Shown here piece after piece: positions 42,401-45,842 of a stretch of DNA of 64,000 nt. The notes beneath the pieces are model-generated. The model made no database searches. It saw only the letters and a program-made list of their open reading frames with translations, and was not told the DNA's origin. Numbering within the stretch: the first letter of the stretch is position 1; every line of letters starts with the position of its first letter. Source of the stretch: Sorghum bicolor (taxonomy: Eukaryota > Streptophyta > Magnoliopsida > Poales > Poaceae); NCBI RefSeq assembly GCF_000003195.3, contig NC_012875.2, positions 15,100,387 to 15,164,386 on the forward strand, read 5' to 3'. A program made the translations under genes and the position numbers.

Positions 42401-42629
42401 ACCGTGCTTAAGCAAATCGCCATTAGCAACAGGGTTCCGTGTTCTCGACGGGATGGAATCGACACTCACCGGGGCGGAGGGTGCTGAGCAGTCCTTCGGC
42501 GGATGGGCACGACTCCGTGACCAGAGCAGCCTTGGCAGCGGGGGTTGGGAAGAGGCAGTGAGTGGCTGCGGCGGGCTGGAGGAGGAGATGAGGGATGCGG
42601 CGGAGGCGGCGGAGGCAGGAGGCGGCCAT
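3454..42629 (-). CDS. TPR-repeat protein (kinesin light chain/nephrocystin-3-like), 16 exons
   Basis: Joined exons: 42629-42470, 41945-41862, 40330-40140, 39267-39163, 38683-38583, 37650-37572, 29953-29942, 29570-29505, 20219-20151, 20073-20017, 18948-18871, 14927-14830, 14743-14698, 5240-5110, 3661-3562, 3495-3454. They total 1419 nt, 472 codons plus TAG, and the phase is kept at every junction. The start is the ATG giving [11 protein letters not shown], a basic leader that could target mitochondria. Residues about 73-88 are hydrophobic and could span a membrane. From about residue 130 the protein is helical TPR repeats (for example [79 protein letters not shown]). Such repeats normally hold protein partners; no enzyme motif is seen. 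Plant homologues are annotated as kinesin-light-chain-related TPR proteins; this is from memory, and the exact orthologue is not established. The introns hold nearly all the transposons in 3.6-41 kb. The frame is intact, so the gene looks functional unless the two GC donors fail. Confidence 0.88.
3562..3661 (-). CDS. TPR gene exon 15
   Basis: 100 nt, phase 2 to 0. Acceptor ATTGTAG|GATTGC, donor ATTCTT|GTATGT. Encodes [20 protein letters not shown] then DKIAATAIL. The polar, charged stretch suggests a linker near the C-terminus. Confidence 0.82.
3950..4290 (-). mobile_element. LINE 3' tail fragment in intron 14
   Basis: Read on the minus strand it ends with CAGCTCTCCTGCGTTTTC followed by A-rich sequence, the same tail found on the plus strand at 30169-30200. 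It is 5' truncated with no coding domain left. An A8-G17 run lies inside it (4004-4027). Confidence 0.45.
4291..4692 (+). mobile_element. LTR-retrotransposon 3' fragment
   Basis: A short GC-rich piece that reads [18 protein letters not shown] is followed by an LTR-like block from about 4406 (TGTTATGGCC) to 4692 (CTTGACA). The GC jump marks foreign sequence within an AT-rich intron. No second LTR or target duplication was found. Confidence 0.4.
5110..5240 (-). CDS. TPR gene exon 14
   Basis: 131 nt, phase 0 to 2. Acceptor AATGCAG|GTAGCT, donor ATCAG|GTTTTT. Encodes [20 protein letters not shown] then [20 protein letters not shown]. It is separated from exon 13 by the 9.5-kb intron 13. Confidence 0.9.
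5241..6625. other. Left part of intron 13
   Basis: AT-rich intron. ORFs here lack codon signal or motifs. Around 6215-6330 the GAGCAGCTCCAAC start recalls MITE ends, but no matching second end was seen. Confidence 0.4.
6626..6717 (+). repeat. 5' LTR of element B
   Basis: 92 bp, TGTTAAGGCCCATC to GGTTAGTAACA, followed at once by the primer-binding-like TGGTGCCAAAGC. Confidence 0.8.
6784..6987 (+). pseudogene. copia RT start fragment of element B
   Basis: Reads [20 protein letters not shown] and [20 protein letters not shown], the N-terminal RT block of copia. It stops abruptly at 6987, where GC-rich DNA of another origin begins. This is the only coding remnant attributable to element B. Confidence 0.75.
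7204..8106 (-). pseudogene. copia A1 RT N-terminal part
   Basis: After a Pro-rich linker with two near-identical [10 protein letters not shown] units, it reads [40 protein letters not shown] and [19 protein letters not shown], then ends at [10 protein letters not shown]. The YVDD box and everything after it are missing. Confidence 0.78.
8239..8676 (-). pseudogene. copia A1 integrase C-terminal part, shifted frame
   Basis: [32 protein letters not shown] and [20 protein letters not shown] are the copia integrase C-terminus. It overlaps the end of the 886-codon frame and continues it after a frameshift near 8690. Confidence 0.75.
8313..10973 (-). CDS. copia A1 gag-protease-integrase, 886 codons
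   Basis: A long open frame from ATG at 10973. The N-terminus is Ala-rich and helical. A UBN2-type gag ([20 protein letters not shown]) follows, then a Ser/Pro/Gly-rich linker. The protease site has [12 protein letters not shown], with DFG in place of the usual DSG. The pre-integrase [20 protein letters not shown] and [14 protein letters not shown] zinc residues are intact, as are integrase [10 protein letters not shown] and [10 protein letters not shown]. The frame shifts after [15 protein letters not shown], and the rest of the integrase C-terminus is read in the next frame (8676-8239). The protein would copy and insert the element in the nucleus; the altered protease and shift make activity unlikely. 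Confidence 0.75.
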   Translation of the reverse strand: MATNGDSSASASAQAALTAATAAQRRDDAISAAKRLEAEAAVARAANDARAEQLQAEVALLQSAADAQERVRAAAATLSKEPAQADALEAQAAAIRERLHLEAARDDEPEDGDTDSISSEAAAVTHLHSQAYAVQNIKNLIPIVLDLKSFHYSKWRGYHLLALGRYSLKDHVLSDESCSSDPAWNRMDCVVVSWIFTTISTELLDIIHAHDGAAPRCGISQSQPGRSFCRKMKGMADSLADLGEPVSDRTLVLNVLRGLNERFQFMVQLITRQKPFPSFGDVRADLRLADLNMGQSSGTPTAFLASSSSKSPPAAPAPSPAPPKLPTTPSFGGSHSGSGSGAGRGRRRRGGRNQGTLGGQQWPSLYNPWSRSIHMWPGPTAGGPRPSPARAGVPHHQQQHAMMAATPSPGYLAPGSYSSALLPAPTQPSTWAPWDPQSLAQAFSTVSLTPPSSNDWVFDFGASTHIASNPGIVTPTFSSFPSSIVVGNGATLPVVGTGYLVILSPFHLNNVLLAPGIIKNLLSVRQFTTDNHVSIEFDSSGISVKDLSTRNVLLRCNSSGPLYTLQLPSTPTAPCVLIATPSSSTWHRRLGHPGKETLQHLAHSSSIVCHQPADDHLCHACQLGRHVRLPFSSSLSRASKPFDLIHCDLWTSPVPSVSGFKYYLVILDDFTHFLWTFPLRLKSDTFATISNFFAYVRTQLGCPIKSIQCDNGREFDNSVSRNFFLTHGVSLRMSCPYTSQQNGKSERILRTTNNIIRTLYSSFRRPCPPPTGRTPSPLLPVSLTDSPPKLSTCLLPSLLFMVNYPLTMIFECLGAPAIPTSLPPHLTNLLLAPLYVPSSGTPPIIKATGVSIFLLIVSSFPVMSSLMRRLFPFLDTGPQPPTNFIF
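11066..11254 (-). repeat. 5' LTR of copia A1
   Basis: 189 bp reading on the minus strand from TGTTAGACTACTC to CTGCCTTCA, directly followed by TGGTATCACATGCC, a tRNA-Met-type primer site. Confidence 0.75.
11654..12127 (-). pseudogene. copia A2 pre-integrase and integrase fragment
   Basis: [46 protein letters not shown] and [21 protein letters not shown] residue is lost from the normal LDDFTHY run. The core is followed by [16 protein letters not shown] and then a stop. Confidence 0.75.
12759..13109 (-). pseudogene. copia A2 gag (UBN2-type) fragment
   Basis: Reads [36 protein letters not shown] and [16 protein letters not shown], the gag middle found in elements C, D and E, then a Gly-rich basic tail. 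The upstream gag half lies at 13280-13500 in another frame. Confidence 0.68.
13515..14287 (-). mobile_element. Minus-strand copia 5' end (A3): LTR, primer site and gag start
   Basis: A 421-bp LTR (14287-13867) runs on the minus strand from TGTTGGTATATGC to TTGACCAACA. Next come a tRNA-Met primer site AGTGGTATCAGAGC (13866-13853) and gag start [20 protein letters not shown] then [20 protein letters not shown]. The gag sequence merges into copia A2 near 13550, so only the first 0.3 kb of the interior remains. Confidence 0.65.
13867..14287 (-). repeat. 5' LTR of copia A3
   Basis: TG...CA ends, 421 bp, followed by the primer site. It lies just inside the purine tract and 3' LTR of element B. Confidence 0.6.
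14313..14403 (+). repeat. 3' LTR of element B
   Basis: Matches the left LTR along its length with several substitutions and an end changed from ACA to ATA. It directly follows a G-rich polypurine tract. Confidence 0.8.
14698..14743 (-). CDS. TPR gene exon 13
   Basis: 46 nt, phase 2 to 0, 86 bp from exon 12. Acceptor TTTTCTAG|ATGCC, donor CTTCAG|GTTTGT. Encodes [15 protein letters not shown]. Confidence 0.85.
14830..14927 (-). CDS. TPR gene exon 12
   Basis: 98 nt, phase 0 to 2. Acceptor TTCATAG|GGATGG, donor GAACG|GTGATA. Encodes [20 protein letters not shown] and [10 protein letters not shown], the canonical TPR that follows LELSK in this family. Confidence 0.88.
15569..15682 (+). repeat. 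5' LTR of copia C
   Basis: TGTTAGAGTATGAGTAC to AGAAGTTAACA, followed by TGGTATCAGAGCC. Same short-LTR family as D and E. Confidence 0.85.
15951..16523 (+). pseudogene. copia C gag N-terminal region
   Basis: GC-rich, Ala/Pro-rich coding with near repeats of [10 protein letters not shown], ending with [20 protein letters not shown] and [10 protein letters not shown]. The same helical motif occurs in D ([20 protein letters not shown]) and E. It is cut at 16523 by the next element's LTR. Confidence 0.65.
16524..17852 (+). mobile_element. Short-LTR copia 5' half nested in C
   Basis: A 116-bp LTR (16524-16639) related to the LTRs of element B (TGTTAAG..., GGTTAGTAACA), primer-like TGGTACCAAAGC, a 0.6-kb leader, and a gag frame (17241-17850). 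There is no pol or 3' LTR. The right edge runs straight into RNase H of C at about 17853. Confidence 0.7.
17241..17850 (+). CDS. copia gag (UBN2-type), nested element
   Basis: From ATG at 17241: [20 protein letters not shown] then [40 protein letters not shown] and [20 protein letters not shown]. These are the UBN2 gag landmarks. The reading frame stays open for about 200 codons to [11 protein letters not shown] and then enters out-of-frame RNase H sequence of C. Gag forms the cytoplasmic particle. This copy lacks the zinc knuckle. Confidence 0.75.
17853..18060 (+). pseudogene. copia C RNase H C-terminal remnant
   Basis: In the frame shifted from the nested gag it reads [19 protein letters not shown] then [17 protein letters not shown] and stops after NIARG. 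It matches the RNase H end of element E almost base for base. Confidence 0.75.
18129..18242 (+). repeat. 3' LTR of copia C
   Basis: 114 bp, after a GCGGGGGG purine-rich tract. Ends AGTTAACA then ATTAA. Confidence 0.85.
18871..18948 (-). CDS. TPR gene exon 11
   Basis: 78 nt, phase 0. Acceptor ATTGCAG|GAGTTA. Encodes [20 protein letters not shown] then VLELSK. The next exon starts with GWDSLDT, so the junction must fall after AAG, where the bases are GCATGG: a GC donor with a weak match, or a mutated GT. Confidence 0.78.
19038..19280. mobile_element. Tourist-like MITE, intron 10
   Basis: 243 bp with ends GGCCTTGTTTAGTTC and GTAAACAAGGCC as an inverted repeat. Flanks are TAA and TAC, close to the 3-bp TWA duplication of PIF/Harbinger MITEs. 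Inside are the familiar AATTGCATAATTTGCC and GAGATGAATCTTTTGAGC blocks of an abundant Andropogoneae family. Confidence 0.85.
20017..20073 (-). CDS. TPR gene exon 10
   Basis: 57 nt, phase 0 to 0, only 77 bp after exon 9. Acceptor CATTGTAG|GAAGC, donor TCTAGA|GTAAGC. Encodes [19 protein letters not shown], a distinctive linker in this family. Confidence 0.88.
20151..20219 (-). CDS. TPR gene exon 9
   Basis: 69 nt, phase 0 to 0. Acceptor GCTTTTAG|GTGCTC, donor CTTGAG|GTATGT. Encodes [20 protein letters not shown] then ILE. It lies after the 9.3-kb, transposon-filled intron 8. Confidence 0.88.
20300..21277 (-). mobile_element. L1-type LINE fragment, intron 8
   Basis: Minus-strand order: endonuclease end (21305-21084: [30 protein letters not shown]), linker (20950-20700), RT start (20669-20316: [36 protein letters not shown]). 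Both ends are missing: the endonuclease side is cut by the LTR of D at 21278 and the RT catalytic YADD region is absent. Stops and shifts are present. Confidence 0.8.
20316..20669 (-). pseudogene. LINE reverse transcriptase N-terminal fragment
   Basis: Open for 117 codons. The PGPDGFNG and HITLIPKTN motifs are the first RT blocks of plant L1 elements. It runs out before the catalytic block. Confidence 0.8.
21278..21394 (+). repeat. 5' LTR of copia D
   Basis: 117 bp, TGTTGGAGTTTGTGTAATG to CTAATTCTAACA, same family as the LTRs of E. Confidence 0.8.
21450..22744 (+). pseudogene. copia D gag
   Basis: Frame 1 (from ATG 21450) covers the Ala-rich coiled-coil part to [16 protein letters not shown] frameshift near 22220 leads to the UBN2-type part: [60 protein letters not shown]. 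It ends in TAG at 22742, where E reads on. Confidence 0.75.
22787..24095 (+). pseudogene. copia D integrase region
   Basis: [54 protein letters not shown] then, after a stop at 23453, [43 protein letters not shown]. Catalytic D, D and E are present but in different frames. Confidence 0.78.
24111..24800 (-). pseudogene. copia F protease and integrase zinc region
   Basis: [18 protein letters not shown] keeps the DSG protease site. [20 protein letters not shown] and [20 protein letters not shown] then [14 protein letters not shown] mark the pre-integrase to integrase start. The frame is lost at the D/F junction. Confidence 0.72.
24940..25268 (-). pseudogene. copia F gag C-terminal part with zinc knuckle
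   Basis: [20 protein letters not shown] and [20 protein letters not shown], then [14 protein letters not shown], a perfect CX2CX4HX4C nucleic-acid-binding knuckle. It is separated from the gag start by the insertion of G. Confidence 0.78.
25269..26064 (+). repeat. 5' LTR of element G
   Basis: 796 bp. Ends TGTTGAC... and ...ATCAACA. Contains the block CCTTGCCCTGACGGGTCCCT, shared with the other copy. Confidence 0.72.
26695..26925 (+). repeat. Imperfect tandem repeats, about 80 bp x 3
   Basis: CGACTTCATATGTTACT..., CGGCTTCATATGTTGCT..., and CAACTTCATATGTTGCT..., each followed by AACTCnAnnCnAATnAATGA. In frame the unit encodes a SYVxxNSNxINE-like peptide. Confidence 0.6.
26947..27309 (+). CDS. 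Unrecognised 120-codon ORF in element G
   Basis: Lysine- and serine-rich, no domain I recognise ([20 protein letters not shown], then IIISK-like repeats of SKS and [14 protein letters not shown]). The N-terminal region resembles nothing but a degraded gag-like helix. It is preceded by three imperfect 80-bp repeats and may be a decayed leftover of a larger coding region. Confidence 0.3.
   Translation: MLEFGRMLEKQNKDLINKYFESTSRRPIISKSSAMSMKKEAIPSKSIISQRTSLATKKHEKHKKTTRLDFSSAQGVIHLSNDYHNIHRELEIKHLQATKEGCMAFQNRLNRLLSALSPLN
27280..27440 (+). repeat. Short repeats of GTCGGCTAAGCCAACT type
   Basis: The unit CCCCAGTCGGCTAAGCCAAC/CGGCCTAGCCGAC recurs about six times, each a small inverted repeat. 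Confidence 0.5.
27669..28411 (+). repeat. 3' LTR of element G
   Basis: 743 bp, roughly 85-90 percent alike by eye, with small deletions around 27780-27800. Confidence 0.72.
28479..28993 (-). pseudogene. copia F gag N-terminal part
   Basis: [20 protein letters not shown] then [20 protein letters not shown] and LWEFLSGD are the DUF4219/UBN2-like gag start. After a frameshift: [20 protein letters not shown] and [20 protein letters not shown]. Shifts near 28840 and 28620 break it. Confidence 0.75.
29307..29433 (-). repeat. 5' LTR of copia F
   Basis: 127 bp on the minus strand, TGTTAGATGTATATG to CTTCTCCTAACA, then the primer site. Confidence 0.75.
29505..29570 (-). CDS. TPR gene exon 8
   Basis: 66 nt, phase 0 to 0. 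Acceptor CTGTAG|ATAGAAG, donor GCCAAG|GTACTA. Encodes [20 protein letters not shown] plus AK, the GHPxxAxTxxxLA pattern of kinesin-light-chain-type TPRs. Confidence 0.9.
29942..29953 (-). CDS. TPR gene exon 7 (12-nt microexon)
   Basis: Twelve bases coding for RALK, flanked by CTTTGCAG on the acceptor side and GTACCA on the donor side. It joins ...QTCYE of exon 6 to IEGRVMG of exon 8, giving CYERALKIEGR, the usual helix link in this protein family. Without it the frame would still hold but four helix residues would be lost. Confidence 0.72.
30071..30196 (+). mobile_element. LINE 3' tail with 15-bp target duplication
   Basis: A 126-bp insert ending CAGCTCTCCTGCGTGTTCGA then T-A9 is flanked by AAAAGGTACAATGAA on both sides (30056-30070, 30197-30211). 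That is the mark of target-primed reverse transcription with strong 5' truncation. Confidence 0.75.
30533..31665 (+). mobile_element. PIF/Harbinger-like non-autonomous element, copy 1
   Basis: Ends GAGTGTGTTTGGTT and, inverted, GGGTGTGTTTGGTT; 3-bp TTA duplication (30530-30532, 31666-31668). Subterminal GCCAGGC/GCTAGCC motifs repeat near both ends. The 0.75-kb GC-rich middle (30690-31440) differs wholly from copy 2 and looks like captured host sequence, but I do not recognise the source. No transposase. Confidence 0.75.
31677..31782 (+). repeat. 5' LTR of copia E
   Basis: 106 bp, TGTTAGAGTATGTGTAATG to ATTCTAACA, followed by TGGTATCA. Confidence 0.88.
31864..33170 (+). pseudogene. copia E gag
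   Basis: An Ala-rich helical start, then [52 protein letters not shown] and [20 protein letters not shown] (frame 31993-33078). The stretch before GR is shifted near 32600, and another shift at about 33050 moves the end ([20 protein letters not shown]) to a new frame. Confidence 0.75.
33531..34538 (+). pseudogene. copia E protease and integrase N-terminal half
   Basis: One open frame of 335 codons: protease [16 protein letters not shown] with DSR where DSG is needed, [13 protein letters not shown], pre-integrase [20 protein letters not shown], zinc [14 protein letters not shown], integrase [13 protein letters not shown] and [19 protein letters not shown] shift inside the QNGKAER run ends it. 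Confidence 0.82.
34493..34990 (+). pseudogene. copia E integrase C-terminal part
   Basis: [40 protein letters not shown], then a TGA at 34718 inside the [11 protein letters not shown] motif. [20 protein letters not shown] follows in the next frame. Confidence 0.78.
35441..36240 (+). pseudogene. copia E reverse transcriptase
   Basis: [59 protein letters not shown], then shifts, [25 protein letters not shown] and the catalytic [12 protein letters not shown] (about 35976-36010). A stop and two shifts between 35740 and 36070 break the frame. Confidence 0.8.
36241..36870 (+). pseudogene. copia E RNase H
   Basis: After a shift near 36320: [80 protein letters not shown] and [11 protein letters not shown] small deletion near 36820 removes the IFTKGLP part seen in C. 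Confidence 0.82.
36963..37077 (+). repeat. 3' LTR of copia E
   Basis: 115 bp, directly after GCGGGGGG. It carries an extra GAGGCCCAT-type 9-bp unit compared with the 5' LTR. Confidence 0.88.
37144..37485 (+). repeat. Possible solo LTR in intron 6
   Basis: Starts TGTTGGCTGGTGG and holds four GGACAGCAT/GCATCTTAG-type short repeats, a TATA-like CCTATAAATATG at 37330 and AATAAA at 37382, an LTR-like order. The right edge and target duplication are not clear. Confidence 0.4.
37572..37650 (-). CDS. TPR gene exon 6
   Basis: 79 nt, phase 2 to 0. Acceptor AATGTAG|GGTTGG, donor TATGAG|GTAACC. Encodes [19 protein letters not shown] then QAQTCYE. It is followed by the 7.6-kb intron 6. Confidence 0.88.
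38583..38683 (-). CDS. TPR gene exon 5
   Basis: 101 nt, phase 0 to 2. Acceptor TTTACAG|GCAGAG, donor ATACG|GTACAT. Encodes [20 protein letters not shown] and ends in GSDDI plus two bases of an Arg codon. Confidence 0.88.
38684..39162. other. Intron 4
   Basis: AT-rich, ordinary-looking intron without transposon ends that I can see. Confidence 0.5.
39163..39267 (-). CDS. TPR gene exon 4
   Basis: 105 nt, phase 0 to 0. Acceptor TTTTGTAG|AGACAA, donor AATCTG|GTAATT. Encodes [20 protein letters not shown] and HVASALNNL, a clear TPR helix pair. Confidence 0.9.
39268..40139. other. Intron 3 (GC-AG)
   Basis: 872 bp, starts GCAAGT and ends TTTTGTAG on the minus strand. The plus-strand block 39440-39655, T/G-rich and ending in GGGAAAAAAAAAGGTA, could be a LINE tail, with GTAGTGAAC/GTAGTGAAAC near both ends (about 39400 and 39651). 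Confidence 0.45.
40140..40330 (-). CDS. TPR gene exon 3
   Basis: 191 nt. Acceptor TTATTGCAG|TC. It completes the hydrophobic segment (VFFLGLSNG), then a low-complexity acidic stretch, and ends at GREFFQK, the first helix of the first TPR. The only junction that keeps frame with exon 4 uses a GC donor, AAA|GCAAGT; a GT two bases on would bring in a stop. Confidence 0.8.
40848..41008 (+). repeat. copia LTR in intron 2
   Basis: 161 bp, TGTTAGTATATTTTGTATTGG to CTTCCTGCCTTCA, followed by TGGCATCACGAG as primer site. Ends like the A1 LTR (CTGCCTTCA). It holds a TATATATATTATATATATA tract. Confidence 0.6.
41009..41860 (+). mobile_element. copia interior fragment and second LTR-like piece
   Basis: A GC-rich 0.6-kb stretch after the primer site has no recognisable domain. 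A block at 41660-41810 on the minus strand resembles an LTR end with a TATA-like run. It ends at the exon 2 donor side. Confidence 0.35.
41862..41945 (-). CDS. TPR gene exon 2
   Basis: 84 nt, phase 1 to 1. Acceptor TTGCCTTAG|GTTTTG, donor CATGCAG|GTATAT. It codes for residues 54-81 ([13 protein letters not shown] to LIGHA) and starts the hydrophobic segment that continues into exon 3. Confidence 0.75.
42470..42629 (-). CDS. TPR gene exon 1 (start, leader peptide)
   Basis: Codes for residues 1-53 plus one base. It begins with ATG at 42629 and ends at a consensus donor (CCCCG|GTGAGT). The leader is rich in Arg, Leu and Ala with no acidic residue in its first 38 positions, as in mitochondrial presequences. 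An in-frame ATG also exists 186 nt upstream (42815), but the stretch it adds is Gly/Pro-rich and looks like 5' UTR. Confidence 0.82.
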
Positions 42630-43359
42630 GTGGGGGGAACCTTTGGAGGGTGGCGGCGGCGTCCCAAAAGAACAAAGCCCTAGGCGAAAAAGAAAATCCG
42701 GGAAGCACTGGCCAACAGAGCGGAGCCCACCCGAATAGCGCTGGACCCACCTGTAAGTGTTTCCTGTCAGTCGCTCCACGTGCTGTTGTCCTTCCGTCTC
42801 AGAGGTGGCGGGCACCTACATCGTCGGCGGAGTGAAGGACTGGAGGAGCTTGAGATTGAGGCACTTGCCTCCACAGTTTCAAGCGGAGCCCTGCAGCAAG
42901 CTCCACCGGCGCGGCAAGTGGGGATGATCTAGCGGCGCTGGGGGAGGGGAAAGCGGCAGGAGCCGGCGACCGGAGGCGGCGCCGCGGATGGGTGCAGGAC
43001 CGCAGGAGGCAGCGGCGCTGTGGGTGGGGGTTGGATGTGGTGCGGGTGGGGGCATGAGGCGGCGACCGCGGGTGCATGGTGTAAGATGCTAGTGCGACCA
43101 GCTGAGGTATGGTTTTCAAATTTCAACTCCATGGCATGGTTTTACACTTTACAATCTGGATTAATGGACTTGATTCTACTATTCTAGCCAATGGAATCTG
43201 CATTTATACGTTTTTTAGGGTTAGGATCCTATAATTGCAATATTAACGACCTCTAATATATCTTAACTATGATGACAACATTAGGTGAGACCATGTACGA
43301 TCATAGATTTTTGTAAACAATTCGCTTTACATGAATTTTTTCAGGTCCGTGTAATCATA
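42630..43359 (-). promoter_or_regulatory. 5' UTR and promoter region of the TPR gene
   Basis: GC-rich for about 450 bp upstream of the ATG and AT-rich beyond 43130. No clear TATA box, as in many plant housekeeping promoters. Extent inferred from position only. Confidence 0.4.
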
Positions 43360-43596
43360 GAGCCTGGTTCCTGCATAATTCCCTAGCCAGGCTTCCACAA
43401 TACAAGTTGGGCCTATTTGGTTGCCTGGTCGGCCTCTTAGCCAGGCTTGCAGAAGCCTAACTTGTATGGATTTTCTGACTTCCTGAGAACGCCCGATTCG
43501 GCCTTCTCCGCAGAGCCAGGCTTGGCCCGGCCTTGCGCGCCCCCTCTCGTTGGTTCGCTCACCCCTTCGCACCAGTTCCCACCCCGATGCGAGGTC

Positions 43597-43844
43597 AGGA
43601 AGGCCGCCGGAGAGCCCCTTCCCCTGGAGCGAGATGGTGGCGACCCTGCTGCGGGCGTCGCAGGTCACCCCCTCGAAGTAGTCCCCTCGGCCTCAGGGGT
43701 CGCTGTCGCGCGCCTCGACGGGTCTAGCGCCGCCTTCAGCTCCATCAGCGCGTCCAGCTCGGCATTCCGCGAGGGTGTGGAGCAGGATGCAGCGGCGGCG
43801 GTGCAGAGGAGCAGGAGCGGAAGGAGGGAGCTCCTTGACGCCAT
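43597..43844 (-). pseudogene. Captured LRR receptor-kinase N-terminal fragment
   Basis: From ATG 43844: signal peptide MASRSSLLPLLLLCTAAAAS, then AELDALMELKAALDPS, the LRRNT start of plant LRR receptor kinases. A shift and short loss later it reads TCDARSRVATISLQGKGLSG then GLP, the beginning of the first repeats. No kinase domain. The usual membrane receptor function is lost. Confidence 0.65.
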
Positions 43845-44000
43845 GGCCGGAGGGCGAGTGCATCCGACGGTGCAGAGGCCGATGGATCCGACGGTGCATT
43901 CCGGATTCGTTGGTGGCGCAGATCTGACGGCGCTCACCTCCTCCCCCACGTGGAGAGTGGAGGCGTGTCTCCATCGGCATCGAGGTTGTGCCATGGCCGA

Positions 44001-44222
44001 GACGAGCCCACCTCCGGCCTCGACAGTGCCTCTGCGCTCCAGATCGTCGGCGCGCTCTGCGCCATGGCCGAGACGCGTGGACGCACCGTGCTGCTCAGCA
44101 TCCACCAGCCAAGAGCGCGCATCGTCAAGATGTTCGACTCTGTCCTCCTGCTAGCCGCCGGCTCCGTCCTCCACCAGGGAACCGTCGACCAGCTCCGTGC
44201 CCTGCTCGGGGATGCGGGCCTC
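44001..44222 (+). pseudogene. Captured ABCG-transporter ATPase fragment
   Basis: DEPTSGLDSASALQIVGAL is the Walker B and D-loop of ABCG half-transporters. It continues TRGRTVLLSIHQPRARIVKM and FDSVLLLAAGSVLHQGTVDQ. Walker A, signature motif and membrane domain are absent, so it cannot pump. It keeps an open frame of 132 codons (43950-44345). Confidence 0.78.
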
Positions 44223-44539
44223 CATCGACTATGTGGACGCACTCCGCCTCCACCACTGCCACGCTGGTCTGCAGGCGCCGCCTCCCCAGCCCTAGCCCCA
44301 GGCGTTTTCGTGCTGACAACATGTTCGACTAAAGTTCTGAAATGAGGTAAAATTACCAGGTGAAGGAAGAGGTGAGTCTATTCAAACTAAACCAGGCAAC
44401 CAAACACACCGATTCTTAGCCAAGCTTAGCTAGTATATGCAACCAAACATGTGCTACTTGCATTAGTTAAAGCTGGCCAGAGCTAGCCTGTCTTAGTTTT
44501 GCTAGCCAGGCTTATCTAAGAAACGAACCAAACACACCC

Positions 44540-45842
44540 ATAGTGAATGTACACTGAACTATCACTGGGTGACATGCCGAGCTGTATGTCCTTGCGGTCG
44601 GTAAACCTTGTTGAGTACTTTTCTTCACAATGTATGAAGCCCATAAAACCGAAATTGATATAAATCCACGACCTTGACGATTAAGAGAAAAAAGACATGT
44701 ATTATTATGATGTGAGTCTTCCTTATTAAACTTTAAACTTACTCTGGAGGCATTCCCTTCAAGGATGGCCTTCACTCCGGCTAGACCTTATTTTGGTCTT
44801 ACCCTGAGTCTAATCTCTAGAGAGCACTTTGCTAGGTCTTGTTTCCTACTAGAACATCAGGTGCCCTTCGGACGTCCTACCATGATTATTTGACAAACTT
44901 ATAACTATTAAACCATATGGCCAAAATTATAACAAAGATTTTCTCGCTTCAAAAAAGAACAAAACTATTTGTATTTTTAAGCGTATACAATCTATAACAG
45001 ATAACACAACATTCGTATACCTGAAGACTGGAGACAATTAAAAAAGGAAGCTATATAGTGCTGGCTATGGGTGTAGCATTGCAGAAGCAGCTATAGGAGC
45101 TGCAGCCACCAACAGCATGTTGTGTGCCAAGCAGCCGTTCTGTAGCAGTTGTTTTAAGCTGCACCTGCACCATTACGCTGCCACAAAAACTGCTAGCAAC
45201 AAACCATTGACATAGCAAATGGCAAGAATAAATTAACATTATGGTCTTTGAATTTGCAGACAACAAAATCTGTATAATATTATGGTTCCATTACTGTTTA
45301 GGTTCTCAGAAAAAACGATCAATTAGCAACAACATATAAGAATTAGATGGCACATCCAATTAACACTGCTTGCTATGATGGTTCAAAATACTAAACATCC
45401 ATAGGATTACAAGAAGTTCTGACGACAGAAGAACATCCATAGAAAATCTTGATCAGACAGACTAAATTCAAGTCAGATAATAAAAAAGTTGGTATACAAT
45501 GTGCTCACAACATTTCCCGGTCCAGGCCCTCTACGTCCATTTCCTAAGATGGCTCCGATGAATAATATTCAGTCCATGTGGTTCCTTCTCAGAGCAGGTC
45601 AGAAAAGAGGGAGCATCCCTGCTCAGTAGCTCGGGATTGTTGAAGGACCATATGAATACATCGCTGCAATGGTGATAAGCAACAATATCAATTCTTAGTC
45701 CATTGATTTACAATCTGACTGTTTAGAGTTCAAATTTCAGTTTAGCACATGCCTATCTTTTGTTCTTGGTAGACAGATTGCAGATGGAGAAGTATGTGCA
45801 TTGTAGATTTCAGCTCTTTTTATACCAAAATATGTAGTTGAT
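44540..45842. other. Non-coding spacer
   Basis: AT-rich with no supported gene, except the exon-like patch given separately. Confidence 0.4.
45531..45672 (-). other. Exon-like patch, unassigned
   Basis: After CACCATTGCAG the minus strand reads DVFIWSFNNPELLSRDAPSF then LTCSEKEPHGLNIIHR and RKWT before a TAG. It has protein-like composition in AT-rich DNA and a good acceptor, but no partner exon or family is recognised. Confidence 0.3.

Larger units (their letters stand above)
43360..44539 (+). mobile_element. PIF/Harbinger-like element, copy 2, with captured gene pieces
   Basis: The right 200 bp is close to copy 1 (CTAGCCAGGCTTATCTAAG, AACGAACCAAACACACCC). The left 130 bp is also alike (CCTAGCCAGGCTT, GTTGGGCCTATTTGGTTGCC). 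Flanks share ATA (43357-43359, 44540-44542), again 3 bp. The middle carries fragments of an LRR receptor kinase and an ABCG transporter. No transposase. Confidence 0.75.

Noticed and set aside
42799..43119. ORF of 106 codons upstream of the TPR gene
   Set aside because: Pro/Ser/Arg-rich, unrelated to any family, in the GC-rich promoter or leader.
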